Below, piece after piece: positions 31,951-44,289 of a stretch of 64,000 bases of DNA; the first letter of the stretch is position 1; every line of letters begins with the position of its first letter. A program made the position numbers and the translations under genes. Source of the stretch: Pelobates cultripes (taxonomy: Eukaryota > Chordata > Amphibia > Anura > Pelobatidae); assembly GCA_933207985.1 (NCBI GenBank), contig OW240915.1, positions 114,385,732-114,449,731 of the forward strand. Reading direction: 5' to 3'. A model generated the notes under the pieces. The model was not told the DNA's origin. It saw only the letters and a list, made by a program, of their open reading frames with translations, and did not search any database.

Positions 31951-33680
31951 TAACATTTTCTGTATTGTTGGCTGCATCACTTATGGGTAATACCCAAGCT
32001 CTGCTATAGGGATGGGGGAAAAAATAACTCTTACACCTGACGATTGTTGAGCCTTTTCTAGATTTTAGGAGTGTATCAATTACAGACTCAGAAATGCCTT
32101 GTTCCAGGAGTCTTTTTTTCAAGAGCCACGCCCCCAAGTTCAGCTGGTTGGGACTGGGATGAACTGCCGGTCCCTTAGTTAGAAATCTGTTCTCCGAGGA
32201 AGTAGCCAAGGATGTTCCAGGCTCATTCTATTGAGAAGAAAACAAGGCCTCTTTGCCCAAATAGGGATGATCACAATCACTTTCTGACCCTCTTCCCAAA
32301 TCTTTCAGTAGTCTGTGAATCATCGGTAGGAGTCCACAATAGCTTCTGAGATCCACTTTTTTAGATAATCTTGAGAACGTTTATTCTCCCATTCTTCCCA
32401 GTCATGCTCTGCACAGATTTCTTACATTAGGTGCCACTTGGTTCGTAGACCATGTACCTTGAATCCATATGTTGTTTAAGTGTGCACCCCAAGCTAGAAG
32501 GATGGCATCTGTAGTTATCCAAGTTGGTTCTTCTAGTGGAAACCTTAGAGACATGCAATTTGTACATCTGTTCGACTTTTATTTATACTTTCTTGGAGAA
32601 TCTTCTTGCAGTCTTTCTGGGCTGTAAGAGAGGCCAATATATTATAGGCCTATAATGGCACTCTTTTCCCCCCACCGTACACAGATTATACATAAAATTA
32701 GAGGCTCACCTATGTCTTCTAGACGGTGATCTTGAGGCAGGGAGAAGCCATCTGAGAAGAGAATTTTTACTAAGAAAATTCAATACAAGAATGTCTCTTT
32801 AAAAAGTTATTAAAGGATGTAAAAATTTCCTTTAGAAGAACTTTAGACAGGGTGAGGCAGTTTTTCTGGATATTCTCAGGAAATATTATCAATACTGAGA
32901 GACAGGATGCTGAACAGCTTGGAAGTACTGTCTTTTTAAGGATTTAAATCTTTTGGCGCGATATCACTTTAAGCACAAAATATAGTTTGCGCATTCGCAG
33001 ACGGAAATTCAAAACGCCGCAGCTACTGGGCTTACTCGGGAAACCTGAGCACAGAAGACCACAGGAATCGGCAGCAACAAAGTAACAAGAGAGGCGCCGC
33101 CGAGCTGATGAGAGCAGGGAAAAAAACTCACAGGTAAAAAAAAAAGAAAGCTATCTATAAGACATAAGAAATAAAGAAGGGGAAAATAAAAGAAATACAT
33201 GGCAAACTAAGTACCACTTACCCTGGCTTCCCCCAAAATTCTCTGCAATCAGATCAGGGGGATATTGATGCCACAAGGGGAATTTTTAAGGCAACAGCTG
33301 ACCCCACATCAAATGGAATTATGATTAGCCCAAACTCTGTATAAAGGAAGTATCCACATTCCCACGATGCAGTACAGATCCTAATCTGTACCCAACTCAG
33401 TTAGTCCTGCCTGTGCAGGCTGATTACTGAGTTCTTCAGATAAAGAGAGACTGAAATTCATCTGGAAGCCCATGGTACACAGGGGAAGGTGGCAACAAAA
33501 TAAAATTTTCCTGTTTGTCCTGAAAGGACAGAAAAAAAGACTGTGAGGTAGGAGGAGGAACCTTCTATGCCTGCAGTCTTGTTCAGATTGGTTGAATTTT
33601 TCCTGTCCTGTTCCTTTTTGGGGGCGGACCTACCCATAAGTGATGCTACCATGATTAGCCAGGAAACAACCTATTAATCA
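31735..33680 (-). mobile_element. DIRS-type retrotransposon remnant
   Basis: Inverted terminal sequences bound it: caaccaatctgaacaagact with ccttctcctcctaccccaca at the left (about 31810-31865), and the reverse complement gaggtaggaggaggaacctt with cagtcttgttcagattggtt at the right (about 33545-33593). Minus-strand coding scraps are an RNase H piece (ITTDAILLAWGAHLNN, about 32520-32470) and the tyrosine recombinase N-terminus (LLKKRLLEQGISESVIDTLL, about 32125-32065). RT is deleted. Inverted repeats plus tyrosine recombinase are the DIRS hallmarks. Confidence 0.72.
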
Positions 33681-34112
33681 CACTTCCAAAATTTATGAGT
33701 TTGTTAGTAGTCCACGTTGCATTTTGTGTACTGCAAAGTAGTAGTTTTATTTGAATTCTCTAATCAAGGTGGATACGATGCTGGATGATTTTCTATATAT
33801 CGTGAGCCAATTAGTCCTGTTAATAGGTACCCACATTTATGTTTTCAATTGTATTTAAAGGGATATGCAAGGCATGTTTGGTGCAGGTTAAGTTTTGCCA
33901 GATCTGATTTTTTTTTTTTTCTTCTCAGTTTTTAACTTTTTTATTTTATTATTTTAATCCATAACGTGAAACTGTTTGCTCCTCAATTCACAGTTTTCAG
34001 TTTTTGCTCAAAAAATACTCCTGTACAAATGTTCATGATTTTATACATTAGACTACTACTGCCAGTTGAACTGTAGCTCCCAGAAACTCTTGCTGAGATT
34101 TGAAAGCACTGC
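33681..34112. other. No gene recognised
   Basis: AT-rich DNA between the DIRS remnant and a MITE. Confidence 0.4.
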
Positions 34113-34486
34113 TTAAAGGGACCCTATTAGGCACCCAGACCACTTCAGCTCATTTAAGTTGGTCTGGGTACAGTGTTCTTGACAGTTTAACCCTGCAATG
34201 GTAATTACCTACCAGACAGCCGCTATACGCGAAGCATTGATTTAATAGGAAGCATTGATTTAATACTTTTCTTCGGGATTGTTCTAATGTGATTGCTGCG
34301 CAGGCGTATTGGGTCGCTGGCGGGAGTAGGAGAAAATGCGGAACCTGACTCAGTGCGCAGAGACATTGGTGATGAAATCAGGTAAGCCATAGAATCATTT
34401 TTAACCGATTCATCACTACAGGAGGGGAGCGAGCGAGGGGGGCACTATATATAATTTTGTATTCCTAGCCTATAGTTTCCCTTTAA
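34113..34486. mobile_element. TTAA-flanked MITE
   Basis: Left TTAAAGGGACCCTATTAGGC and right cctatagtttccctTTAA give imperfect inverted ends with TTAA at both sides. Contains the family module cacccagaccacttcagctc. Confidence 0.65.
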
Positions 34487-36110
34487 TGTAGTTGTTTTGG
34501 TGAGTGTAGTATTTACCTGCAGGCATTTTAATTTTAACATTGCCTTTTCAGGAAAAGGCAGTGTTTACAGTACATTACTGCCTAGGGACACTTCCAGTGG
34601 CAGTCACTAAGACTGCCACAAGAGGTGCTTCCTGGATCGTTCAGCACTGATGTTTAGTGCCTACACGCTCTGCATATAGGAGCATGTGTGCGATAGCCTT
34701 CCAGTTGATTGTTCGGCTGGGATCCTAAAGTCTGATAATCTCAGCAAAGAGGGTAGAGTGTGGCAGAGTCCCGCAGCGACCAGACCCACGCAGTGCTGTA
34801 AAAAGGTAAGTAAATCACCTTTTTAACCAGAGTTAAGTGGGGGCCGGGGGAATAAACAGTTATTTTGACACATAGTATCAGGAATGCAAAATTGTGTTCC
34901 TTTAAGCTCAAAAAGCTATAGAATGTTAAATGAGCATCATGATTGGTTGAGCCACCTCATGTTTTGGCGAGAACTTCCTGCAGAGTCTGTAAAGCATTGA
35001 AATTTCTGCAGATGTAGGCTTTGTCTTATTACATTTGTTTGGTTCTTTTTTGTGGTTGCAATTCTGCACACCAGACTAGTTACTTTTTTTAGCTCTACAC
35101 ATTGCCTGCTTTCTGTCTCCTCAAACCTGTATTCCTAACGCTATAGTGTTCCTATCTACAGTATCCAGTTGCCATTAAATTTAATAAAATAAATGGTTTT
35201 ACTCGCCTTTTTTCAGCACAAAGGCTCTCTCGGCATACTGCTTATTTCTCCTCTTCCCATGGCATCATTGAGAAAGCATGGCTTTCTTTGCCGATATCCT
35301 ATCCTTCTCATAGTGCCATGTGTACACTTAATACTTCTCATGAGCAGCAATGTCACTTGCCTGTTTTACCGACAGTTTTACTCTTTCATTGCAGTGGAAA
35401 AGCCTCTAGTAGCAATTTTAATTTTATGATTTAAAAAAAAAATTTTTAAACCACTTTTATATTGTGGATATTTTCTGTCTCGTCCCACGAGTGTAACTTG
35501 GGGCACGGGACTTAAAAATTGAGATTCCTTTTATATAGTATAGTATATTTTCTTGAAGCGGTTTGGGGCCTATACATTGGGAGAGCAATCTTTTAGTTTT
35601 GTATTGTTTAATAAAATATATATATATATTTTTTTTTTTATTAATTTTTTGTGTCAAATAATTGAACTTTATTATAAAGAAACACATGTTGTTTGCATCA
35701 GTTTGCTTCCAAGTTTAGGATTGGATTATTATAAGCTGAAGTGGTCTGGGTGCCTAGAGTGGTCCTTTAACTGAACTGACTACAGATGAAAGTAAGCCTT
35801 CATTAAACTGAAGTTACATTTTCCATTGAAAAAGATCAGGCAGGATCAATGTCTAGTGCTCCATTTATTTTATACAGTAAAAATAAGTTTCATTCTAAGG
35901 GCACATTAAAAGACAGGTACTGATGGATCCACATATCCATGCATGGCATTTTCCCATATTTATCTGAGATTCCTTCACCTATTGTGAAAGAGTATATATG
36001 AAATGACTAAAAACCTTGCAGTGAAATTATTAATACCACACCCTATCTTCACTTACTGACTCATTTAAATTGGTTTAATTGTAGTAACAAGCTGTTTTTT
36101 GTTGTTGATC
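34487..36110. other. MITE fragments and AT-rich DNA, no gene
   Basis: Pieces of the same MITE family occur at 34545-34640 (gcagtgtttacag, cagtggcagtcactaagact), 35126-35155 and 35735-35775 (gaagtggtctgggtgcctag). The short frames in between have no domain support. Confidence 0.45.
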
Positions 36111-36656
36111 TTAAAGGAACACTATAGTCACCAAAACAACTTTAGTTTAAGGAAGACGTTTAAGTGTATGGATCATGCTTCTTAAATTTTTTTAATTTTC
36201 ACTGCTCAATTCACTGCCATTTATGGGTTAAATAACCTTATTTCTAATTATGCATCCACAGCCACACCTCTCCTGGCTCTGATTGACACAGCCTGCATGC
36301 AGAAAAAACTGGTTTCACTTTCAATCAGATGTGACTTACCTTCAAAAATGTTATCTCCTGCTCTGTAAATTGAACTTTAATTATGTACAGGAGGCTCCTG
36401 CAAGGTCTAGCAAGCTATTAACAGTGCAATAGATAAGACAATCTAAATTAAACAGAATTAGCAATAAAGGAAGGATAAATATTAGGTGGCTCTTTACCGG
36501 AAGTGTTTAGGAAGGCTGTGCAAGTCACATGCAGGGAGGTGTGACTAGGGTGCATAAACAAAGTGATGGCCGAAAATTGACTGCAGAGGCAAGATCTATA
36601 CACCAAAACTACTTCATTAAGCTAAAGTTATTTTGGTGACTATAGTGTCTCTTTAA
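36111..36656. mobile_element. TTAA-flanked MITE, full copy
   Basis: TTAAAGGAACACTATAGTCA at the left and tgactatagtgtctcttTAA at the right form inverted ends of about 29 bases with few mismatches, extending to ccaaaac / gttattttgg. 546 bp, no coding sequence. TTAA targets are used by piggyBac and Kolobok transposases. Confidence 0.75.
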
Positions 36657-37975
36657 TAAACTCAACTCAGATTTTTTTTTAAAAATTTTTTTAATCATTA
36701 TTTATAACCATTGATGACTTATTTGCCATGAAATGTACAAAAAGTACTAGAGTACTACAGCACTTAAATGTTGAAAAGAACACTCCAAGCACCGTAACCA
36801 CTACAGTGTGCTAATGAATATTCAGTATTATTGCGATGTTTCCCCTATGCTTAACAAATATTTTTGTAAGGTCTGAAATATAAATGTGTAGAAAGCCACA
36901 GTGCTGCATTTATTACATCTATCCTGGAACACCTTCATATTGGCTCATTTTCATATTTGCTACCCCTTTCTGTCTTGGAGAAAGGAAGAAAAATATGAAT
37001 AAAAAAGGGAGATTTATTAGTGTTCTTGAAATTTGTTCAACAATTTAGTAAATGTGATTGATGAGAGAAAAGAGACTGGTGGTTCTGCTGTTTTTCATGG
37101 TAATTGTCCCACTGTCCATGCCGTTTCAGAACTCAACAATTAATTTCCCCGAAGGTATCAGGTTCTTATTTTACAATAAAATATGTTCCCAGTCTGTGCC
37201 TGCAGTGGATTGTGATGTAAACTAAATATTTAAAGAAAATCTCCAAGCATGATAACCCTTATGCTGTAGTTGTTCTGTTGCCAGGAGTGTCCTTGCAAAC
37301 CTTCCAGTGTAATGAAAGTCACCCAGACCTCTTCATCTCAGGGAAGTTGGGTGGGTGCAATGGATCTTAAGTTTGAACCCTGCAATATAGGATTTTATAT
37401 ATATATATATAATATAGTTTCCATTGATGGGTTAACACACCTTTAGTGAATGTCCTCCACATTATGAACCAGCTCAAACTTGGTTCTCAAGCAAATGCTG
37501 CTTATACAGCAGCCTTTGATTGGGGCAGACTGGTAGCTTTCTTTGCCTCTGTATAGATGGGAAATAATGGATTGGCTGAGATCATCAAACTTGATGATCT
37601 CAGACAAAGCGGCAGGACAGAGACCCGAACGGCAAGGGCTGAAAAGTAAGCAAAAGTCGCCTTTCAAGCCTTCACAGATGTGGATGGGGGAATTGGGTAG
37701 ATAAAACCTAAAGCATTTAGGAAACATGCTTGTATTTCTAATGCTACAGTGTTCCTTTACTGAGACAATTTACTGACCGTTCTCACGTCTTGCAGTAACC
37801 AAGGTATTCCTTGACCTTTAACCTGTCTGCTTGTACTGTCTCCTTTATTTCCCACTGTCTTTATTCATAGCAGTGGTATTTAATATTGAGGGACTACACC
37901 ATATTCCCTGATCTTTTTAACTGTGATCTTCCTATTTATATATAGGAAGCCAGTGACTTAACTTAGATTTGTGAG
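36657..37975. other. MITE-derived and AT-rich DNA, no gene
   Basis: 37228-37762 looks like a decayed member of the same MITE class (start ctccaagcatgataaccctt, end aatgctacagtgttccttta). It includes a small hairpin, gatcatcaaacttgatgatc. Nothing coding is supported. Confidence 0.45.
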
Positions 37976-38787
37976 TTTGCTTATCTTGTCTTCTTTGATG
38001 TCTTATTCAGGGCAGTGGGACAGGGGAAAGCTTTGTGCTTGCAGTTCTTGTTATAGTTTAGTTACATGGTATAACTAGCTTTTTTTGTTTTTTACCTCCT
38101 TTTGTACATAAGTGTTACTTTTCCTCACGTATAGTGGCAGTACTGACAAGTGGGATGTGCCTTCGTTAATGGACATGAAGCTCCCCCTTATTTTTTAAGG
38201 TACCTGCCATGCCCCGTCTGTTGCCCTTATAATCCAGTACCTTAGAAAAACTCCAGTTCTTCTTGTCCCGGCAAAGGGACGGACAGCTCCTCCAGAGGTC
38301 CAGGTGGAGAATGGTGCGGTTAGCACAGGCTGCTGATCAGGGAGGTGAGTGCCCGATAGCTCCCCGGGCGGGAGCTGAGCAGCAGATATACTTCCGGAGT
38401 TGCGTTACAGAACGCAACCGGAAGCTTCCTTTTGTGGCCTCTTCTTGGCAAGTCCCGGGCGGACCTCCCACCGACAATGCTCACGCATGCTCACAGCAGT
38501 AGAACGCAGTCCCGGGAGGTATTGTGTTCCACTGAACACCAAATTGCGCTACTGCGCACGCACGAAATGGTAGTTAGATAATTGGCGCCAAATTTGAAAC
38601 TTTTTGGCTATAAAGCTGTGCAGAACCTGTCTGACCCCAAGGGTGGGTGTCCAGTTCAGATTCTCTGTGTCACCAGCCCTCCTACATGGTTGTGAGGTGT
38701 TTGAGGTATTTAATTTTTAAACTCCCTTTAACGCCTATCACTTATTGCATGCTTGCTGAAACTTAGTGTTTTCTGTTTCTACAGATA

Positions 38788-39825
38788 TGTCCAGTACTAA
38801 TTCTCTGGATAAGGCTGTAAAAGAAAAGATGTCAGCTACTGTCCCAAAAAAAGGCCACAAGCAAATCTAAGCACTTATGTTGCCTGGAATGTGCAGTTCC
38901 TCTACCTGACGGTTGTTGTAAAAAAAAAAAAAAACCTGCAACCAGTGCTCTACAGAATTGCTGGAGAAAGCCAAGCAAACTGATATGTCTTCATTCCTGT
39001 GCTGGTTCCAGGAAAATGTATCCCAGACCTTTAAAGATTCCGTGAAAAAAGACAGTGGACCGGCTGCTATGCGTGAAAAACAGACAAAGAAACGTAGGGG
39101 AGAGAGATCTCCTTCCCTGTCTGAGCTCTCATCGTCTTCACATTCAGAAGTTTCCAGTTTGGCTTCAAGTGTGGAGGAAGGTTTTCCACCGGAAGAGCTA
39201 AAAACAAAGTTTATCAAAGAAGTATCAGCAGTTCTGCAGGAAATTGAACCTACCAAGGGTAAGGTAAAAGGCTTCGCCATGCATCCTAAAATCATGGATC
39301 TCCTACAAAGAGAGTGGAAGAATCCTGAAAGACGTGCTTTTATTTCTAAGCACTTTAAACTTCTTTTCAAGCTGCAGTCTGAAGACAAATTGCAAGACCT
39401 TCCCAAAGTCGATATTCAGGTAGCACAACTGTCAAGACCACGATACCACAAGCCGAAACTTCTAGTAGAAGGATTTTCCAGGCCGATGGCTACCAATACA
39501 AAGCCGGAATAGCGTGTTCAGCAGTACTTAAAGCACACAGTGTGTGGCTCCAAGCCCTAGAAGAATCTCTAATGGGAAAATCGGATAATGACCTGACTCT
39601 GCTTATGTTCCTACTGAAACTAACAAGTTTCTTTCAGATGCCTCTGATGAGATGCTACGTTTATCTGCCAGAATTTGGTTTGTCCTCGGTGGCTAGAAGA
39701 GCCTTATGGCTCAGAACTTGGACAGCAGAGTCAGCCTCTAAAGCTGCTTTTCGTGAACTACCCTTCGAGAGAAACAGACTTTTTTGTACTCATTTGGAAG
39801 ACATAATTAGGTAGATGTCTGAAAC
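38788..39825 (+). pseudogene. DIRS Gag-like region
   Basis: An acceptor-like tttctgtttctacag precedes ATGTCCAGTACTAATTC at 38788. The following frames carry a Lys/Ser-rich part (KQTKKRRGERSPSLSELSSS, about 39085-39145) and then KGKVKGFAMHPKIMDLL. A stop at about 39510 and a frame change lead to AVLKAHSVWLQALEESL and the end near 39814. Gag of DIRS elements is poorly conserved, so the identity rests on position before RT. Confidence 0.55.
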
Positions 39826-40116
39826 CAAGAAAGCTTTACCTCAAGATTCGAGACCGCAGAACTATAAAAGGTATCAGTACAGAGGACAACGTTCTTTTTG
39901 CTACCAGGGGAGATTTCTTAAATTTCAAAAACCCGGTGACACCAGCAGACAATGATCAAGACAAGAACTCAACAAGCAGGACAAAAAGAAAAAAATATTG
40001 ATGCCAAAAGTGTAGGAGGGCGTTTTCAGTTCTTCGCTCACAAATGGAAGGATACAACTTCAAATTGTTGGATTCTAAGAACCATTTCGGAAGGATAGAG
40101 AATCCATTTTTCTACA

Positions 40117-41463
40117 ATGCTAAAACCACCTTTCCTGCTTTCAAGTAACGCGTCAAGGAAAAAATCAGAGGCACTCCTGGCAGATTCCCTTATGCTTTTA
40201 CGCAAGGATGTTATAGAGAAGGTACCCAAAAACTTGGAATTTCAAGGAGTTTACTCACGCCTGTTCTTGGTACAAAATCCAGACAGATCCTTCCGTCCTA
40301 TCCTAGACCTCAAGGAGGTCAACACATGCATTCCGTATTAGAAATTCCATATGGAAAATATCTTGTCAGTAACTCATATGCTACAGAGGGGAGAATTCTT
40401 GGCAAAATTAGATCTGAAGGATGCCTACCTCCATTTGCCAGTTTCGGTGTTTTCTCGGAAGTTCCTAAGATTTGCAGTTTTAACGGGAAGCCGGAAGATT
40501 CTACACTTTCAGTTCAAGGCACTCCCTTTTGGCCTTTCATCAGCCCCTCGCATTTTTACTGAAATCCTGGCTCCCATAGCGGCATACTTACGCCTGAGAG
40601 GTATCTGGATAGTTCCTTTCCTGGACGATTGGTTCTTGAAAGCAGAATCAGAACAGCTCCTAAAGTCACACCTCAAGCTCACTATAAAGGTTTTGGAAAC
40701 TTCAAAAAATCCCAGTTGATTCCTTCGAGTCTGGAATTCCTGGGACTTCTGGTAGATTCAAGGTGCCTGTCTCTTTTTCTTCCAAGTTCGAAACAAAGAC
40801 GGATTTGCAAGGCCGTTTCAAGCCTACAAAAGGAATTCTGCTTCATCAGAGAAGCAATGAGTGTACTGGGGCTTCTCACTTCTGCAATCCCAACAGTAGG
40901 TTGGGCAAAAGCAGAAATAAGACCTTTGCAATGGGACATTCTTGCTCAATGGTCAAGACAACAGGTAGATCTGGACTCCACTTTTCACCTATCCAAATTT
41001 GTGAAAAAACTAAATTGGTGGAAAGACAAAAGCAACCTTTGAAAAGGCCTTTCTTTCGCACAAAGAGGTTGGATTACAATAACTACAGATGCCTCCAAAA
41101 CTGGTTGTGGCTCCCATCTAAGTTCTCATTTCATTCAAGGAGTTTGGAATTGGAAAGAAACAAAGGCATCCTCCAACTTCAGAGAGATGAAAGCAGTATG
41201 GAAGGCTCTAAAGATCTTCGGTCCAGTTATCGCCAAACAGGCAGTAAGGAACCAGTCAGACAACGCCACCACAGTGGCTTATTTAAATCATCAAGGGGGC
41301 ACAAAAGGGAGATCTCTACAGGACCTATGCTACCGGATAATGTCTTGGGCCCAATCCAGGCTAATCTCGCTCTCAGCAACCCATATCAGAGGGTCTCTGA
41401 ACATCAAAGCAGACGACCTCAACAGACGTCATTGGTCTCAGGAGAGTGGTCTCTGACACTCTA
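40117..41463 (+). pseudogene. DIRS reverse transcriptase and RNase H
   Basis: RT blocks: VYSRLFLVQNPDRSFRPILD, then LKEVNTCIPY, FLAKLDLKDAYLHLPV, FQFKALPFGLSSAPRIFTEI, and VPFLDDWFL with catalytic DD (about 40612-40638), the DIRS form of the motif. A stop at 40338-40340 and frameshifts after about 40700 break it. RNase H follows: ITITTDASKTGCGSHLSS (D), REMKAVWKALK (E), SDNATTVAYLNHQGG (D), KADDLNRRHW (D), ending about 41460. Catalytic residues are present but the reading frame is not. Confidence 0.8.
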
Positions 41464-41829
41464 AATGTTCTTGGAGTTGGTTACCCGTTTCGGCTTACCG
41501 GAAATCGACCTTATGGCCACAAGGATAAAACAGTAAAGTCCCTAACTTAGCTTCTATCCAGGCATGGGATTGCCCAGACTTCCTAGATGGCCTGTCTCTC
41601 ACTTGGAACAACAACATAGGTTACGTTTTCCCTCCGATAGTATTGATTCCGAGGACTGTTCAAAAAACAAGATGGGAGAAAGCAAGGATTTTAGCCATCT
41701 TGCCCTTCTGGCCAAACAGAAGTTGGTTCTCCGAAGTAAAAAACATGACAATCTCACGCTGGTCTCTCCCAATTTCAACAGTCATCGAAAATGTGAGTTT
41801 TTCAGTAGAGACCCTGGAAATGTTCCACC

Positions 41830-42705
41830 TGACGACATGGCTGCTGCAAGGTTGATTCTCCTAGAGCAAGGTCTTTCAGATAGTTTGCGTGACATTCTGC
41901 TGTCATCGGTCCGTTTATCAACTGCTAAAATTTATTTCAGAATTTGGATGACATTTGGATAACAACATGGTTCGGATCCTGCTAAAGCTTCTATCCCTGA
42001 TATTTTATCTTTTTTGCAGGATGGTTTTGTAGCTGGTCTATGTGTTTCTACACTCAAGGTCCAGATTTCTGCATTGTCACTTCCTTGTCCCTGATATTGC
42101 CTCTGACTTGCTTATCCGCAGATTTTTTTTAAATCTATACGCCTGAAACGTCCTCCCAAGCTTTTCCTACCTGGGATTTGTCATTGGTCCTTCAAGCCCC
42201 TTGTGAACCACTGTTTGAACCATTACAGGATGTTCCCCTGAAACTGCTTACAATCAAAACGGTGTTCCTGGTAGCCATCACCTCAGTAAGAAGGACAGGG
42301 GAAATTCAAGCTCTTTCTTCAGCTTCTGAATTCACTATCTTCCATCAAGACAAAGTGGTCCTGCACCCCAGACCTTTCTTTTTGCCTAAGGTTAAGTAAA
42401 TCTATGAACCAACCTATTGTTCTGCCTTCCTTCTGCCAATCTCCTTTGTCGGATCTTGAAAGAAAGTGGCATCTCCTTAATGTTAGAAGAGCATTGGAAA
42501 TCTTCAGAGCTCATAATGCTTTAGGACCTCAGATCATCTCTTTGTCACTTTTCAGGCCTCTGGCAACAGTAGTAATGCCTCCAGACCTTCTATATCCAGA
42601 TGGCTAACAGAAACCATTAAACTAGTTTATCAAACCAGAGGGGTTCCAATTGGATTTCCATTGAAGGCCCATTCCACAAGGGCTATGGCAACTTCTGGGG
42701 GGAAC
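41830..42705 (+). pseudogene. DIRS tyrosine recombinase, C-terminus missing
   Basis: Would integrate circular DNA without target duplication. N-terminal part: ARLILLEQGLSDSLRDILLS, STAKIYFRIWMTF. Middle: PLKLLTIKTVFLVAITSVRR with the first catalytic arginine (about 42237-42296) and TGEIQALSSAS. End: KAHSTRAMATSG, the H-x-x-R box (about 42666-42701). The sequence is cut just after this, so the catalytic tyrosine is absent. Several frame changes occur between blocks. Confidence 0.75.
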
Positions 42706-42707
42706 CT

Positions 42708-43713
42708 AATGCTAAAATTCTGATAGGCATCAGAAATCACTTCTAGTGGCCCTAGTCAGTAAGAAAGCCACTAGAGGTGCACTTAACACTGCAATGTAAA
42801 TATTACAGTATTTTTGAATGTTTTGATTTGCATTGTTAAGGGGAGATGAAAGGGTCTGGATGCCTATAGTATCCTTTTTAGGAACAATGGGTTGTCTTAT
42901 GGCTCTGTGATCACTGTCCATTCCACTTTGCTCTATAAAATGTAAGTTAACTAAATCTAACCTTGTGACTCCTCCACTGCAGCCTCCAGCTCCTCATTCG
43001 GTGATGGCAATATCAAGTTGATATCACCGACGATCTCCTCTAATCCTTTGGGCAAGGCATGCATGGCGAAGTGCAGCATTTAATTCCAGGACCAAGCTTC
43101 CATTGACTCTGGAGAAGGAAGATCCTCTATTGGCTGTCAGCTGCTAGAGATTTATTTAACTCTGCAATGTAAACATTGCAGTTTCTGCTAAAATTAGAGG
43201 TCCTCTACACCCAGATATCTTCATCTTAATGGTTCTATATGTTTACTCCTTTAAGGTAAAAAAATTGCTGTTTCGAAAAAAAAGTGCAATGTTTACCTTA
43301 AATGGTTAAACACACCTCTAGTGGCTGTCTCATTTACAGCTTCTGCTGCACTGATAGGGTAGCACTTTTATAAAATAATGCATAATTAACAACTTAAGAA
43401 TGATTGGTGTTCCATGCTGTACTTAAGGGTCTGGTTCTAAACTCTGTCGGACGGCATAGACCGTCCTTGCCATCCACGCCACTTACCTACTCGTTACTGT
43501 CCCCCCCACCAACGATCGCGATCATGGGGGCTGTCTGACATCCCAGTTTACATAGCCGCTTTAAGAGGAACTGAAACAACGAGGAACAAAGGAGAATAAA
43601 CAAAATGAAAAATAAAAACTATAGAAGCAATGACATATGAAAGATATTTAGCTTATGTAGTGAAGTTGTCTCACGGGGGTCAGACTTTTTCACAAAATCC
43701 CATAAAACTGTCT

Positions 43714-43718
<5 letters not shown>
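42708..43718. other. MITE fragments, no gene
   Basis: Pieces of the TTAA MITE family: cttctagtggccctagtcag ... agccactagaggtgc (42740-42780), ggctgtcagctgctagagat (43131-43150), taaacattgcagtttctgct (43169-43190) and cctctagtggctgtctcatt (43314-43333). No intact ends. Confidence 0.5.

Positions 43719-43752
<34 letters not shown>
43719..43752. repeat. (TG)n microsatellite
   Basis: Uninterrupted run of 17 TG units. Confidence 0.9.
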
Positions 43753-43753
<1 letters not shown>

Positions 43754-43762
43754 TTTGCAGGT

Positions 43763-43842
43763 TTAACCCCTTAAGGACCAAACTTCTGGAATAAAAGGGA
43801 ATCATGACATGTCACACATGTCATGGGTCTTTAAGGGGTTAA
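43763..43842. mobile_element. 80-bp palindromic TTAA MITE, copy 1
   Basis: TTAACCCCTTAAGGACCAAA at the left, gggtctttaaggggTTAA at the right, with a central palindrome, acatgtcacacatgt. Same family as 55451-55530 in the opposite sense. The terminal sequence TTAACCCCTTAAGGAC is shared with the piggyBac element at 45654, so that transposase is the likely mover. Confidence 0.8.
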
Positions 43843-44287
43843 AGGACCACTATAGGCACCCAGACCACTTCAGCTTAATGAAGAGGTCTGGGTGCCAGGT
43901 CCATCTAGGTTTAACCCTGCCTGCTGTAAACATAGCAGTTTCAGAGAAACTGCTATGTTCACATATGGGTTAATCCAGCCTCTAGTGGCTGTCTCATTGA
44001 CAGCCGCTAGAGGCGCTTCTCACTGTGATTTTCACAGTAAGACGCCAGCGTCCATAGGAATAGCATTGAGATTGCTTTCCTAAGGACTGAATGTGCGTGC
44101 GTCTCTTTCCGCGCATTCAGCCGATGACATTGAAAGAAGGGAGCCTGGTGCTGGAGAAAGTTAAATGTTTAATCCCTTCCTCCAACATCAGCCCGGCGAG
44201 AGGGGGCCCTGAGTTTGGGGGCACCCTCAGGGCACTCTAGTGCCAGGAAAACGAGTTTGTTTCCCTGGCACTATAGTGGTCCTTTAA
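43839..44287. mobile_element. 449-bp TTAA MITE with hairpin modules, copy
   Basis: TTAAAGGACCACTATAGGCA at the left and ctggcactatagtggtccttTAA at the right are inverted ends. Modules inside: cacccagaccacttcagctt, aacatagcagtttcagagaa, the cctctagtggctgtctcatt/gacagccgctagagg hairpin, and ctagtgccaggaaaacgag. It shares its left TTAA with the 80-bp MITE. Confidence 0.8.
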
Positions 44288-44289
44288 CA

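Larger units (their letters stand above)
38230..42707 (+). mobile_element. DIRS-type retrotransposon, plus strand, truncated
   Basis: The order is gag-like, RT, RNase H, tyrosine recombinase, with no integrase and no LTR. The left leader is soft (38230 is approximate). The right end is lost, because sequence similarity to recombinase stops at about 42705 before the catalytic tyrosine, and MITE debris follows. Multiple frameshifts. Orientation is opposite to the DIRS remnant at 31.7-33.7 kb. Confidence 0.78.
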
